Positions 22,736 to 47,235 of a stretch of DNA of 64,000 nt are shown here, in pieces. Location of the stretch: the NCBI RefSeq assembly GCF_026151205.1, contig NC_087076.1, forward strand, positions 8,718,902-8,782,901, written 5' to 3'. The notes under the pieces were generated by a model that was not told the DNA's origin, searched no databases, and worked only from the letters and a program-made list of their open reading frames with translations. Origin of the DNA: Bolinopsis microptera (taxonomy: Eukaryota > Ctenophora > Tentaculata > Lobata > Bolinopsidae). The position numbers and the translations under genes were made by a program. The stretch's first letter is position 1. Each line of letters opens with the position of its first letter.

Positions 22736-24311
22736 ATAAACTACCAAAACGCGCGCTGAGTTGGACTCGTTGTATAATAATAATGTATAACTATCAGTAC
22801 ATGATACACGATAACGTAAAACTATATAAATCGATAACATATAAGATCAAATAAACCATATGGTACCAAGTTACATTAATTGATGAAATCTTTCCATGTT
22901 TTAGAATGAAAATCCATACACAAATATTCCTAGCTTTAAGTATGACACACATTATTACATGATAACGAATTGATTTAACGCGCATATGCAAAATATATTG
23001 TAATTGTATAAGAATCGACCTTGTTTTTTAAAGATTAGTCATTTAAAGTATCGATGAGAAAATCCCTGTACAAATAGCTTCTACTTATAATCCGATAATT
23101 TATGTTGTATGATGCAATGAAAATACTCATACCGCGCGCGCAGCTTGAACTACGACATACGCAAGCGTTCAGTTGCAAATTATAAGGTCTACCGAAGTTT
23201 GTAGGGCGCGAAAAATTTTATGTTGACGTGCTCGCGCATTCTGAGTAGTCAGCTCGCGTTGGGTAAAATCTTTCGCAATGTATTTAGAATTTATATATGC
23301 ACTATAACTAATGCAAATCACTTGGAATACTTTTGAAATACAATATTGAATATGATAACAAGCTCAAAAATGCTACTGCACTGACGTATTTCTCGTGGAA
23401 AGCACAATACCGCGCGTAAATACAGTAGCTTTTGTCGAGGTGCCTCGAAAGTTATTTGAAAGTTATACGATTTTGGATTATTTCTTAAATTTTGGTCGCA
23501 AAACGCCAACTTAATGCAAAATCGAGCAAGTTATAACATATAACCATATTTTATACGTATCAAAGTGGATGTGCTTTCGATGGAAATATAATTTGCACCT
23601 TTTCTTTATATGTCATGCGCGAATATGCAATATAAGTACTGTTGCTCTAACTGCAGAGCCCTCTCGCTTGCAGTAGCGCGCGACCGCTGCGTAGACACAT
23701 GGCTATGTGAATAAGTACTGGGCATATCAAATAATTTTGATCATGATGATCGCAATTGACGGATGTTCTAAATTTCTTCGAAGTAGCGCGCGCTTGTCAT
23801 ACGTTGTATGACCCGCCGCGCATAAGTGCGCGGCTCCCCTGTATCGTAGAAAATCTACTACACTATAGTGAAGCGACAGTGGGGGTCACCACGTGATACA
23901 AGCGCGTGCCGCTTTCTTCTCGAAATATTATTGGCCCGATGGCAAGTGTTACGAAGTAGCGCGCGCCGGGCCAGACCATTAACAATGGTCAATCATCGCA
24001 ACCACAAAACGCCAAACAAAAACAATTAATATTAAAGCAATCGTAGCGATAGTTAAACGGTTGCTCTTACCAGAGCCCTCTCGTTTGCAGTAGCACGCGA
24101 CCGCCGAAGTGAAACAATCGCGTCACGCAGTACGCGTATACACATGGCTATGTGAAGGTGAACGGAATCAAAATCAAGAATCAGCGTTTATAAAAACATA
24201 AAATTTAGTAACCACAAACATATGCCAATCCGGCCTTCACACTTATTGTTTCACTTGTGAAACAAGCGCGTCATGCAGCTTACACGTAGACTCATGGCTA
24301 TGTGAGTGTAT
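22736..24311. repeat. GC-rich interspersed repeat cluster (middle)
   Basis: This includes an inverted fragment of the GTAGGTTTATAAAC..GAGTTGGACTCG repeat at 22730-22770. Three copies of repeat B (GAGCCCTCTCGCTTGCAG to ACACATGGCTATGTGA) lie near 23655-23712, 24073-24148 and 24240-24306. At 23797-23862 is a repeat with GTTGTATGACCCGCCGCGC, also found at 56433-56486. GGGCCAGACCATTAACAATG is at 23969. These modules are shared with the 1-2.3 kb and 56-61 kb clusters. No coding evidence. Confidence 0.72.
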
Positions 24312-24840
24312 CGCTATAAAAGATGCTGCAAGAAAATGTGTTTGTGGAAGTGACAACTCAATAAATCACTCCTTAATATGCAAAAGGGGTGGATATGTAG
24401 CTCTTTGCCACAATTCATTGAGAGATATTAATGCTTTTCATACAAAGTTACAACGAATGACGAATTCTTCATGTAGTGCATCCTGGGTTTGGACAGGATA
24501 TGCCCGTTTAAAATATTTCCATCACGTTACATTACATAATTCTCAATAAATGTATTAGATTTGTAGTGTTGAAATTAGTTTAAAATATAATAGCAGAGCT
24601 CTTAGAAACTGCTGGATGTAAAGATGTTACCACTGAACCTCAACTTCTTCCTGTCAATGGGAGAGAACTTCCTGCAGGGGCCAACAAAGCAGATGGAGCT
24701 AAGCTAGATGTCAGTTCTAGGAGTATAAGGAACCCATTGGAAAGGGCATTTTTAGATGCAAGAGTATTTTATTCTCAAGCTCCTTCCAATAAAGCTCTTG
24801 GATCCCCAATAAGTATGTACACTAGCAATGAGAGACAGAA
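24312..24840 (+). mobile_element. Retroelement C-terminal fragment, second copy, interrupted
   Basis: The frame reads KCVCGSDNSINHSLICKRGG and HNSLRD, then after a 160-bp interruption (24429-24588) IAELLETAGCKDVTTEPQLL, ADGAKLDVSS, ERAFLDARVFYSQAPSNK and TSNERQKN. This is the same module as the minus-strand copy at 618-1020, but extended. The paired acidic motifs KLDVSS and AFLDARVF look like a nuclease-type core (inference, not shown). Frame is lost after about 24830, where another LINE tail begins. Confidence 0.7.
24429..24588. mobile_element. 160-bp insertion with ATAT duplication inside a retroelement
   Basis: The coding frame is continuous on either side (HNSLRD | IAELLE) and matches the uninterrupted minus-strand copy at 618-1020. 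ATAT lies at both junctions (24425-24428 and 24585-24588). The inserted DNA is AT-rich and non-coding. It has no GT-AG borders, so it is not a spliceosomal intron. Terminal inverted repeats are not evident. Confidence 0.65.
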
Positions 24841-25202
24841 GAATCCACAGCCTGTACATCCAACATATATCCACTGAACTGTTTAAAATCTTGAAACTGC
24901 ATCAACCCATCTCTCTGACAAGTTTATTCCAAACAAGTTCCAGAACATGTAGCCAAACTATGCGGGTCCCCCGACACAAACTTGACATTTCTAAACACAA
25001 TTTTGTCGTCAAAGGTACGACTATATGGAACAGTTTGGTTGAAAAAATATTCGACAAATGCACTCCTAATGAAAACAATGTCATGGTCCCTGGCTCTAAT
25101 AAATTTTCCGACCTTTCCTCCCCCATCTCAATTATCGAGAGCCGTATCAAAAAGCTGTTACTGAAAACCCAGCAACTGACAACACCTGGGCGTGAAAATT
25201 GA
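24841..25202 (+). mobile_element. LINE reverse transcriptase C-terminal tail
   Basis: The frame ends with the pattern typical after the RT domain: SRTCSQTMRVPRHKLDISKH, FVVKGTTIWNSL, then an Ile/Lys-rich helix (ISIIESRIKKLLLK) before the stop at about 25200. Such tails read as 'short ORF ending in WNSLP...FKxxLKxxL' in CR1/L2-like elements. The fragment is truncated at the 5' side and overlaps the end of another retroelement remnant. Confidence 0.65.
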
Positions 25203-25245
25203 GTGGCTCCCCCCCCCCGTGAAATTGAGTGGCTCCCCCTAAATA
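25186..25245 (+). repeat. 25-bp direct duplication with C-runs
   Basis: GTGAAAATTGAGTGGCTCCC followed by a C-run is immediately repeated as GTGAAATTGAGTGGCTCCCC. Confidence 0.75.
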
Positions 25246-25628
25246 GCTGGGGCATTGAACCAGCTTAGTTGATCAGGCATCAGCATCCCATCCCTTGCAT
25301 ACAATTAATTACAAAAGAGCTAATTATACCTGTTTCAAAAGCATCCTGTCTGGAAGTTCCCTGACTGCCGTGTGAATTTTAGGATCTATTTTTGGATCTA
25401 TTTTTATATTAATATGATTTTTATATACCTATATATTCATCGCATAATTTCCATGTCCGCCTGAACAAACCTGTCACCATCAAATATTACCTCTAGAAAC
25501 CCAAGAACTCATCAAGTCTAGTCTGAATTCAAAACTAGTTGACCAGCTATGTACAGTTTCCTGGACAACTGGAACCTTTTGGGCCATGCACAAGCCAATA
25601 GCATGTATGGTCCTGCAGTGGGGTCTCC
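25246..25628. other. No gene seen
   Basis: Between two LINE remnants; a few short frames with stops and no motif I recognise. Confidence 0.4.
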
Positions 25629-26497
25629 TTGTCCTTGGATCTGTGTTTTGATCCGTCTTTTCTTAAAATTTTCCATTTGTGTCACTTAGACTCACCTATT
25701 AAATGTAAAATATCTGGATCAGTCCTGAATCCACAAAGGGAATTAACCGAACTTGCTCTCCACCTCCCACCACTGGATGTGCAACTCGAAGCTCTTTCGG
25801 TTAAATTCATGTGCAAAGTACTCACACAAGGTGACAATCTCTCAGCTACACTCTACCAAGTTGACGAAAGCAGAATACCAAGCTTTCATGTCTTGACAAT
25901 GTCACTGAAAAAGTACTTCCTGTGGAAAGAAAATAGGTCACACGGAACCAGAATGTGGACCTAACGCAGCAACATTTCAAGGATCTGGCCTATTACACTC
26001 AGGCAGACATAATGAGCTACAAAAATAAGATCTGGATTGACAGCATCGAAACAAATCTGCAATGCAGAACTGTCAGTAACAACAAGGAGACCAAGATACT
26101 TGGTGTGATCACAAAGATCAAAAACAGTGGGCTGCTCCTAGACAAAAACAACTTCTTATTCGGGCACAACACGAGTAAAAATCTGGACAGCCGAATAATG
26201 GACTACATTCACGGCAGCTCACCACTCTTTGCGAATATCCAAAAGATCATGTGTGGTGACAGTGGTGAGGCCTGTCGTTTCTGCAACAGCTTCGATGATT
26301 CTCCTGTACACCAGCTCCTATTGTGTCTGGAGGTGCAAGACACCAGTTACCTGCAGCTAAAAGAAGAGCTGGGTGGGGCTGACTCACATTCCTATCTAGA
26401 TGAAGTGTTAACAAAAAGCAGCACACAAAAAGCATTCATTAGAAGAGTCGAATTTCTTTGGGGACAAAATGATGCTCTCCAGGATTTATCCAACTAA
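25629..26497 (+). mobile_element. LINE ORF2 C-terminal remnant with CCHC knuckle, frameshifted
   Basis: Two overlapping frames (25629-25964 and 25955-26497) are joined by a frameshift near 25955. The second contains FLFGHNTSKNLDSRI, then CRFCNSFDDSPVHQLLLC, a C-x2-C-x7-H-x4-C arrangement found at the C-termini of many non-LTR retrotransposon ORF2 proteins. The frame stops at 26497 and an AATAAA-like signal follows at 26513. No RT catalytic region is present. Confidence 0.6.
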
Positions 26498-26819
26498 ACT
26501 AGAAAGATCATAAAATAAAGACTCTGCAAACATCTCAGAGAAATAATACCACCGTAAAGATTAAAGAGGGAGGATCCTGGACCCCGAAATCCACCACTTT
26601 TCTGTACTTTCAGAGGTACCAATGTGGCAGGAAACCAGGGCTCATGCTGCCGCTGAGCTAAAGCAGTAGAGGGGATGGCAGCTTCTCTAGGATCTAACAC
26701 GTCCTGAAGCAGACCAACACTATGTCCCAACGCACTGGTGTTGGGATGTCTGCCCCCGGTGCCTGTCCGGGTCAATAAAGCAGTCAAGCATCATGTATGT
26801 TATGTTGAGCATTCTCAAC

Positions 26820-27005
26820 CAACAAATGTGGGAACTCCCACAAAACACCAAAACAGATCTAAAGAGACACTTAACAACATTGGAAAAATAGACTGCAATT
26901 TGTTTATATAATTTATAAAGCGTATATTATTGCCCACGTTAAGGGGCCTGTTAATAATTTATTAAATTATTAGCTATTTTAGATTTAATAATAATAATAA
27001 AAATG
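26820..27005 (+). mobile_element. LINE 3' end with (AAT)n tail
   Basis: A short frame resembling the end of a LINE ORF (PQNTKTDLKRHLTTLEK, stop about 26890) is followed by TTTATAAAGCG and a TTTAATAATAATAATAA tail. The AAT-repeat tail is typical of CR1-like 3' ends. Confidence 0.5.
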
Positions 27006-28080
27006 TAAATCGACACCACTGGTCCTAGTTAAATTTAGCCATGGCACGACTACTCAAACGTAACAGTTAAATAGGTGTGACATACTATTATATCCTTATA
27101 ATTATATCATATGAATTGATTGCACTGCTAATAAATAAAATACTTTGTTTTACTAAAATACTTTGTTTTACTAGAAAAACATGTTCAAAATAAATATGTG
27201 ATGTATTGATTAATGAACACTATTGTATGTATTTGATGTGCCAACAAAGAGAAGGCCGCATTTTTCTGGAAATTACCTTGGCTATGCAAGACATGCACTG
27301 TGATGCTGTTGAACCAAGCTAAGTTTTATTGCAAGTCTTCATTGACCTATGGCCATGACAATTGAAAGTAAGTTATATATAAACTTTGACCAAATTCATG
27401 AAAGTTTACTAACCTTCAATTTCTGATTTTGGAATTGATTGATTTTGATTTTTAAACAAAGATTTACTTTTAGTACAGTAAAACCTCGATTTAAACCGAT
27501 TTTGTGGGAAAGGACATTGCTGTGGAAATCAGGGGCACGATAAATCAATTTTTTACTGTATATGGACTAGCTTGCTTTAAATTAGATAATTGATTAATTG
27601 GTTTATTATATTATCATAATTCAGTTTTTTGTCAAACAAAAGTCTAGGGAGTAGCTAAGGATCCATTGGATCTATGTGATTTCCTTGGTCGACTCAGCCG
27701 AATGATAGGAAACTTAATTGAGGGTTAAATGAGGAGGGGTACCTGTTAAAAGTTCAAGAAACTTCCTAGGATACCCCTTCAGTGCATACTGTAAACATAG
27801 TACTATTACTATAATTACTATTAAAGACTGAAATTGTCTTTGAAGTTCTACACTTTTTTGTTATCACCCTCCATTTTATGCACTGATATCCACCTTCTTC
27901 TCTTTTGAGTCCCGCACCAATTTTGTAAGCTCCTTACTTAATACAAAAGTTATCTGTGACATGAGTATATTTTCTTGAATTCTTTTTTATAATTTGATCA
28001 CAAGAATTAAATTCATCATTATCATCTTGCAAATATCATAGGTCAATGGAATGAGTTAAGTTAACGATAGAAAATAGGTC
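27006..28080. other. Upstream region of the MEK gene
   Basis: AT-rich, with no exon recognised. It should contain the MEK promoter and 5' UTR, but no core promoter motif is convincing. Confidence 0.4.
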
Positions 28081-40852
<12,772 letters not shown>

Positions 40853-40948
40853 GTATGCGATCGTTTTATTGTACCAAAAGCAGATCTCTCAATTATAAAT
40901 CCCTCTGCGAGTTTTTCTGGTGTATTTGCGTGTATATAATGTATTTTC

Positions 40949-40974
40949 GTGCGTGCGTGCGTGTGTGCGTGTGC
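40949..40974 (+). repeat. Short (GTGC)n/(GT)n microsatellite
   Basis: CGTGCGTGCGTGCGTGTGTG-type repeat shortly after the last recognised MEK exon. Confidence 0.85.
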
Positions 40975-42250
40975 CGTAGAGGCTCAATGCGATGTAAATC
41001 CAACAAATTTATTTAAGAGGTAAGTTCCTTGCCTACAGTGGAATCAAGATAAAAGATGTGAGCTCAATTGTTATTCATTCCTTACATATAATTCCTTTCA
41101 TTTATATTTTTCCAGTCCACTGTATCGACGATAGACTAATTCCATTTTATATGGTGTATTGTAATTCATGTAGTTGAAAAGGATATTTGATGAAACAGTA
41201 GGAAAATGGCATGAGCTGGGTAGCTATTGCTTTTGTATAATGTGGGACTGAGTAACTGTTATCTATCTGACCAACTAAATACTAATACCATCTTTAAGGT
41301 AGTTTTTGTTTGATCCGTGACTTTTGTTTTTCGAAAAGCTTTGTTAAAAACAATTTTAGAGGTATAAAATTACCTCCAAATGCTCTATTCTTCTACACAT
41401 GGCGTCTCCGCGAGAGAATTAAATTATGCAGTCGGACCTCTATTATTCGATACAGTTGCTTATTGCCGGGGTACAAATAACAGTGGTCTATAATTAAACC
41501 ATCAAAGAACGTCCAAAACTCGATAGTTTATATTTCAATTGTGTTATCAATCTTAAGGAAAGCTTTTGACCGGCACAGACTAATTTGTTCATTCTAGAAG
41601 AATTTAAACAAAGAATAAAAATCTAAATATTTACACGAATATGATTATTTATTCATTTATGATTGATAACCCCAGAGTAGAATGTCTGATTCAACCCACA
41701 AATACGCGCGTAAATGTAACGCGCGAGAAATTTAACGTTATAGAAAGGGTGTAAATTCTAGCATTTTCCTTAACGTTACACGCGTGTACGCTTGGTAATT
41801 ATCTTGAAATACGGTTCCTAATTACACGATTTTTACACGATTTTTTTTACACGATTAGAAAATTTATTTGTTATACTGGAATAATAACAATTTTAAAATA
41901 TAAAATAAATCACTTCCCTCTGAAGTAGAACAGATGATGGGAGAGCTTCAAACATGGCGATGGAGGGAAGCGGTGTCTCACCGCTGGGAGGTAAATTAAT
42001 ACCCGTATCGCGATGGTAAAATTTTATGATATGAGATCTCAAGTAAAAAATAACACAAAAAATAAAAAGTGAATGTTTTCAGTGTAGTGAAATCGGAGGC
42101 AACATTAATAAAGACGTATACACTTAAACCGTTACAATTATAGTCCCTATCTTGTTTTAAATACTCACAATAAAATACACACAAAAAACACACAAACGTC
42201 CCCAAAACATTAACTTCAATTTATATTTCCCTAGTTGAAATTAACTTATT
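40975..42250. other. Between MEK exon 8 and the LINE; no MEK exon found
   Basis: I searched by eye for a continuation of MEK (PPPKLP, FVNKCL, kinase subdomains X-XI) and found none on the plus strand. At 41969-41985 a 7-bp stem (AGCGGTG-TCT-CACCGCT) may belong to the 3' UTR of the neighbouring LINE. Confidence 0.5.
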
Positions 42251-44420
42251 TTATGAAATTGATACATTCGAGAAGATATCGTGATTACATGGTAGCCATC
42301 CATGATCCCCATTTAGCCCTAGGTTTTGTATATGAAGCAAATGGTTCTTAAATCTCTTTTTAAATAGTGAAATTGACAAAATATGATACGGTACATCATG
42401 ATCAAGGAGATAATTTAAAATTTTGGATGCATTAAAAACAAAATTACTATTCTTGGTCTTAGACATTGAGAATTTAGGATATAGCAGTCTGCATGATCTA
42501 CTTGACTTGCTAAACCGGCGATAAACATCAATAGGAATTTGTTCTTTAAGTAGCCTCATTGCAATACATCCAGTAAAGTATGTAAATAAGTTAAACAAGG
42601 TTAATAATTTCAAACGAAAGAACATTGGTTTAGTATTTTGAAACTTGTGATCAATCTTTATTGTTTTCCTACTCACAATACGAATACATTTTTTCTGCAA
42701 CACAAACAGTTTTTGCAGCAAAGGATGGTGAAAAACAGCACCCCACAGTGGTATACAATACATTAAATATGGTTGAACAAGTGAAATATATACTTGTCTT
42801 AACACTTTGGCTGGTACTATAGAACTTATTGAGTAGAGTGATCCGCAAGATTTTGAAACTTGCGTTATTACATTGGTAATATGATCATTCCACGTTAAAT
42901 TAGAATTAATAATGACTCCCAAAAATTTACACTTATTCACTTGATTAAACTGGTTGTTAAGTATTCCAACAAACTTTTGATTCTTAGGAACTTTACTATT
43001 TCCGAATTCCATAAAACAGCATTTTTCAAAATTAATGATTAACCTATTTAAGCAGCAATATTCGTGAATCTTTGATAATACCTCATTAGCATTTTTGTAA
43101 AGTAAATTTCGGTCTTTATTTTGAAGAAAAAGGTTTAAATCATCCGCAAAGAGGATAAATTTAGCTAACTCACAAATATTTGCCAAATCATTGATAAAAA
43201 TAATGAAGAGCAGGGGGCCTAACACTGACCCCTGTGGAATACCACAGGTTATTTTTAAGAGACAACTTTCGAATCCACCATAGCTAACATACTGAACCCG
43301 ATCTGATAAATAACTGTTTAATAATTTAATGACATTTCCTCGAATACCATAGTTCTCCAGCTTTTCTAACAAAATATTATGCCGCACTGTATCGAAAGCT
43401 TTGGAAAAATCTATAAATATACCTAATGTAAAATTCTTATTATCGATAGCATCATGAAGATTTTCTACTGCTGAAACAAGTGCATGAAAGGTTGAGTGCT
43501 TACTGCGGAAACCAAACTGATTATCACAGAAAAGATTGTGCTTATTAAAGAAATCAGATACGTTTTTATGTATTAACTTCTCGAAAATCTTAGCAAAAAC
43601 AGGTAACATTGAAATAGGACGATAATTGCTTATATCAGAAATAGATCCTTTATTCTTATACAAAGGAATTATTTTTGCTGCTTTTAATTCTTTCGGAAAA
43701 TAACCTTCATTTGCACATTTATTAAAAATATCAGCCAGTAAAGGACTTATAGTGGTAGCTAAAAGTTTGAGGACCCTAGGAGAATAATACGTACCCTTGC
43801 TATTATTAAGCTTACTTATAATATTATTTATTTCTTCACTTGAAAAATTAATATCCGATAGCTCGCTTATGTTCCTCTCAGGCATATATTTATTAAAATC
43901 TGTTAAATCCGCGTTAGCATTTTCACCATACGTTTTTAGTAAAAGATCATTAGCAATATTAACAAAATAATAATTAAAATTATGCGCTGCATCTTGATTA
44001 GGAAAAACTAGTAATCTGTTTGATTTCTTCCTACCTAGCAAACCGTTTATCAGTTTCCAAGTCTTTTTCAAATCATGTTGATTTGCTTTAAAACATTTAT
44101 CAAAATACTCAAATTTTTCTTTACTTCTAATAGCATCAAACACTCGTTTGTAATCAACATATTTGTTCCAATTAACTCTAGTTTTATTCATAACCCAAAT
44201 ATCATAGAGTTTGTTTTTAGTGTCACTACTCTTGGCCACTCCTATTGAAATCCAATCAGAGCGAAGAAGAGAATTATTACCACTAGACTTCTGACTTTTA
44301 ATAAACCATTTATCATACAGAGTTCTAAAATTTCTGTCAAAAAAGGAATACATATTTTCGGCAGAATCGCTTTCAAGATCAAATTTTAAATTTCTAAAGT
44401 CTTCTAAAATTAGCAGTTAT
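42251..44420 (-). mobile_element. Long open LINE reverse transcriptase, 5'-truncated
   Basis: The minus-strand frame is 700 codons from the ATG at 44353 (open to about 44415) and stops at 42251. RT motifs are in order: IIPLYKNKGS (230), NYRPISMLPVFAKIFEKLI (243-261), QFGFRSKHST (279-288), IDFSKAFDTV (314-323), GIPQGSVLGPLLFIIFINDL (371-390), and the catalytic box FADDLNLF (402-409). FADD replaces the more usual YADD, a common variant. The C-terminal LFKKRFKNHLL is typical of the Jockey/CR1 group. The endonuclease domain expected upstream is missing, so this is a 5'-truncated but otherwise intact, probably recent, copy. TTATTTGTT occurs at 41864-41872 and 44439-44447 and may be its target-site duplication. 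Confidence 0.95.
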
Positions 44421-45780
44421 TTGATATTGTGTTACAGATTATTTGTTCCTTAAACAGTACTTTTCAGAACCCGCCAACACTTCCAGTGGAGGATACTTTC
44501 TCGGAGCCTTTTAGGGACTTCGTCAGTAAATGGTTGGTTAACAAGAAATTTCAATTTCTTTTGTAAAAAACTTAGCTGCTTATTCCCATCAATCCTAACA
44601 CCAACATTTAATAGGGCTACAGCTAGTAGACTTAAGACAAATAGCGGTTCTTTCAGTCTATAATGATGACGTAAAACTCTTCTTTCAGTTTGGTCAAAGA
44701 TCCTCAAGGGAGGTCAGACATAGCTGATTTAGAGGTAAAATATTCTTTGTGCCTAAATTGCGAGCACATATACATTGGGTTAGATGTACCGCCTTTATTG
44801 AAATAGCGCCGATGTGTTTGCTTCAAATATTTCATGATTTTATATTCTAATCCCTGGTAGAACTAAATATCAGCGAAAGTAACGTCCTATAACAATTTCT
44901 CCTCCCCAAACTTCTGATGAAAAACAAATCCTATAATTGTGATTAATCCCCTCAGGCACACGAGTTTTACATAATATCTCGAAACTCTGACGTAGATATG
45001 GCAGAATTCGTAAGGAGTACGATCAACAATAGTCAGTGATAGGATAACATGATTCGGTTCCCGAGAACCAGGTCTTCTGCTCTGCACTAGGATGAACCAA
45101 GCCGACAATTTGATGTGACTTCTCAACTTAAGGACGCCCTGGACATTCGAGAAGTATTATAACAAACGTGTAAATTCGAAAGGAAAAGAAATGCTGAAAA
45201 AACAAACTATCAAAAAAGAGGGACCATTCAGTTGGCTGAATATTTAAACTGTTCTAATTCGTTGTTTGAGGGGTTATGATATTGGAGACTTTCTTTTAAG
45301 TCTCGTTATTTCCCCACTTACCAGACAGATGACATGTTGGATTTATTTTTGAATAAAGAATCATTTTTATTCCCAGTTGTTTTAACCTCATGCAAATTTT
45401 GCTATTTTGGCTGCCCAATTTTACAGGGTTTACCCAACGCAATCACGGATCAAAAAACGATCTTACCAAAACTTAAGAATGCAAAATATTTAAAGGGACC
45501 AAACTTCTCACGGCGTCTAACGTTAAATTTCCCGGGAGAATTTGATTGTAATCCAGAAATTCAGGAGAATGGTATTTAATTTTAGGTTTAAGTTTTGAAA
45601 TTTTCAATTTGTTTCACGGTTTTGAGTCGATTTTAACTTGCCCATGTTATTTGTGCTATAGCCCCGTGTGCATGAGTAAGGTGTGTATTTATAATGCCGT
45701 TTAATGTTGAAACTAAACACAACTGCGTCAAAGCTGGGACAGCAGACCTGACTAGATCAGGCTGATTTGGTGCGTTTCAC
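44421..45780. other. No gene recognised
   Basis: The minus-strand frame 44450-44707 (85 codons) directly abuts the LINE 5' end and has no motif I can name. The plus-strand frame 45334-45579 (81 codons) also lacks a recognisable domain. Confidence 0.4.
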
Positions 45781-45966
45781 ACTATTGTCACGCGTACAAG
45801 CACTATTGTCACGCGTACGAGCACTATTGTCACGCGTACAAGCACTATTGTCACGCGTACAAGCACTATTGTCACGCGTACAAGCACTATTGTCACGCGT
45901 ACAGGCATTATTGTCACGTGCACAGTACTACATGTCACGCGTACAGTACTACATGTCACGTGCACA
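45781..45966 (+). repeat. 21-bp minisatellite CACTATTGTCACGCGTACAAG
   Basis: About nine units, each with the MluI-type core ACGCGT. The last two units change to ACTACATGTCACGCGTACAGT. Units are in frame (LLSRVQA on +), so an open frame spans the array, but no gene context supports translation. Confidence 0.95.
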
Positions 45967-47134
45967 CTCGTGATAGGGAACAGTGTGAGACTTTAGTTCT
46001 CACAAACTACCAGACAAGTGGTACCAGTCTGCTTCCCAAGTTTGTCACGGTAAAGCTTTTAGGGCCTAGCGTATGGTCAGCATATGCTATCATATGGTTA
46101 GCGTATCCACAGTAAATTATTTGTTCTTCACCCAAGTTTTCTGTTATTAAAAACCCTTGTTTACTTGACTAGAACCCAACTAACCAATAATATTATAACA
46201 TCAAAGGAAACTCGAACTCTCAGAAGGCTTCTTTGCGAAAAATAACTGACTATTATTGAAGATTTTATTAAATACTTTTAAAATTTTACACATTTAAAAA
46301 GTATTTAATAAAATCTAAAATTGAAGATGAAATAGAGTAAATTAACGATAAATAGTACCGTGAGCATGAGGGTACCCTGCAAAATGCCTTCAAGTGAAAT
46401 TAGTGGTAAAGTTCAAAAAATAGTTCTGACAGCATAGTGTTGTATTCCAAAGCAATTGTGCTTAGCTGTGAAACCCATAAATCTTTCTCAATTGAATGTA
46501 CATACATACTAGGTTTTGTTAAATAGGAGACGTGTTCTCCACTCACTGTAAACATTATATGCATTAGGACCAACATCAAAATGATGTTAGCTCTGGCCCT
46601 TTACTAATCACTAACTGCACTTTCGAGAGACTATCGGAGGCCTAATAGTAGGCCTCGTAGAAAGATATTTGTAAAACATTCCGCAAGCATTTAGCTTGTG
46701 TGAGGTGAAGTGAGAGATCTAAATACTTAGTAAGACGTTTTATAATATTTAATTGTGTTCTAAATCAGAGATACATTAGTCACCAGGTAAAATAGTAGGA
46801 ATATGGTTAGTTTAGGCGCTGCTTTACATGCGTCACTGCAAGTTTAAAAACTGGACCACCGACCAACCCACTGAATGAGATCGATGTCGGTTCTAATCTG
46901 TAATCAGTTCTGCCAAAAACACTTTAAGTTTATACTTGTATCTGAATCTCGGCAAAAACCTGTTCATCTTTGGAATCCTGCAGGCCTGGTAAAACTTCCG
47001 CTATTTGTCCATACCAAACCGAAATCAAAAAACAATTTAGTTATATAGTTAAGAAATTGGATTTGTTTAATTACACATAACATACAAAACGTGGGTAATA
47101 GTGGCCGGGAGGCCGTTCAGGTAACGATACAATT
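45967..47134. other. Intergenic; contains an AT hairpin
   Basis: 46260-46279 and 46297-46316 form a perfect 20-bp AT stem (AGATTTTATTAAATACTTTT) with a 17-base loop. It is a possible small MITE or terminator-like structure. No gene seen otherwise. Confidence 0.6.
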
Positions 47135-47235
47135 TTACCTGGAGACCCCAGGCTATAAGTATAATGTTCATAATCATATTATTATTAACATTCGGCGGAA
47201 TGACAGGCTAGGCTAAGCGCGGCGCGGCCCAGTAA
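47135..47235 (+). mobile_element. Short MITE family A, copy with 8-bp TSD
   Basis: 101 bp from TTACCTGGAGACCCCAGGCT to GCGGCCCAGTAA. Flanks are ATACAATT (47127-47134) and ATAAAATT (47236-47243), matching at 7 of 8 bases. Internal GGCGGAATGACAGGCT is shared with 13542-13626. Confidence 0.8.

Noticed and set aside
24902-25255. Minus-strand 117-codon frame
   Set aside because: Antisense of the LINE tail, whose plus-strand reading has recognisable motifs.
41954-41990. First-exon-like ATG (MAMEGSGVSPL followed by GTAAAT)
   Set aside because: No downstream exon continues it, and the same bases form a stem that may belong to the LINE 3' UTR.
45767-45973. LLSRVQA repeat protein
   Set aside because: Minisatellite with unit length a multiple of three; open in both strands without a start context or flanking exon.
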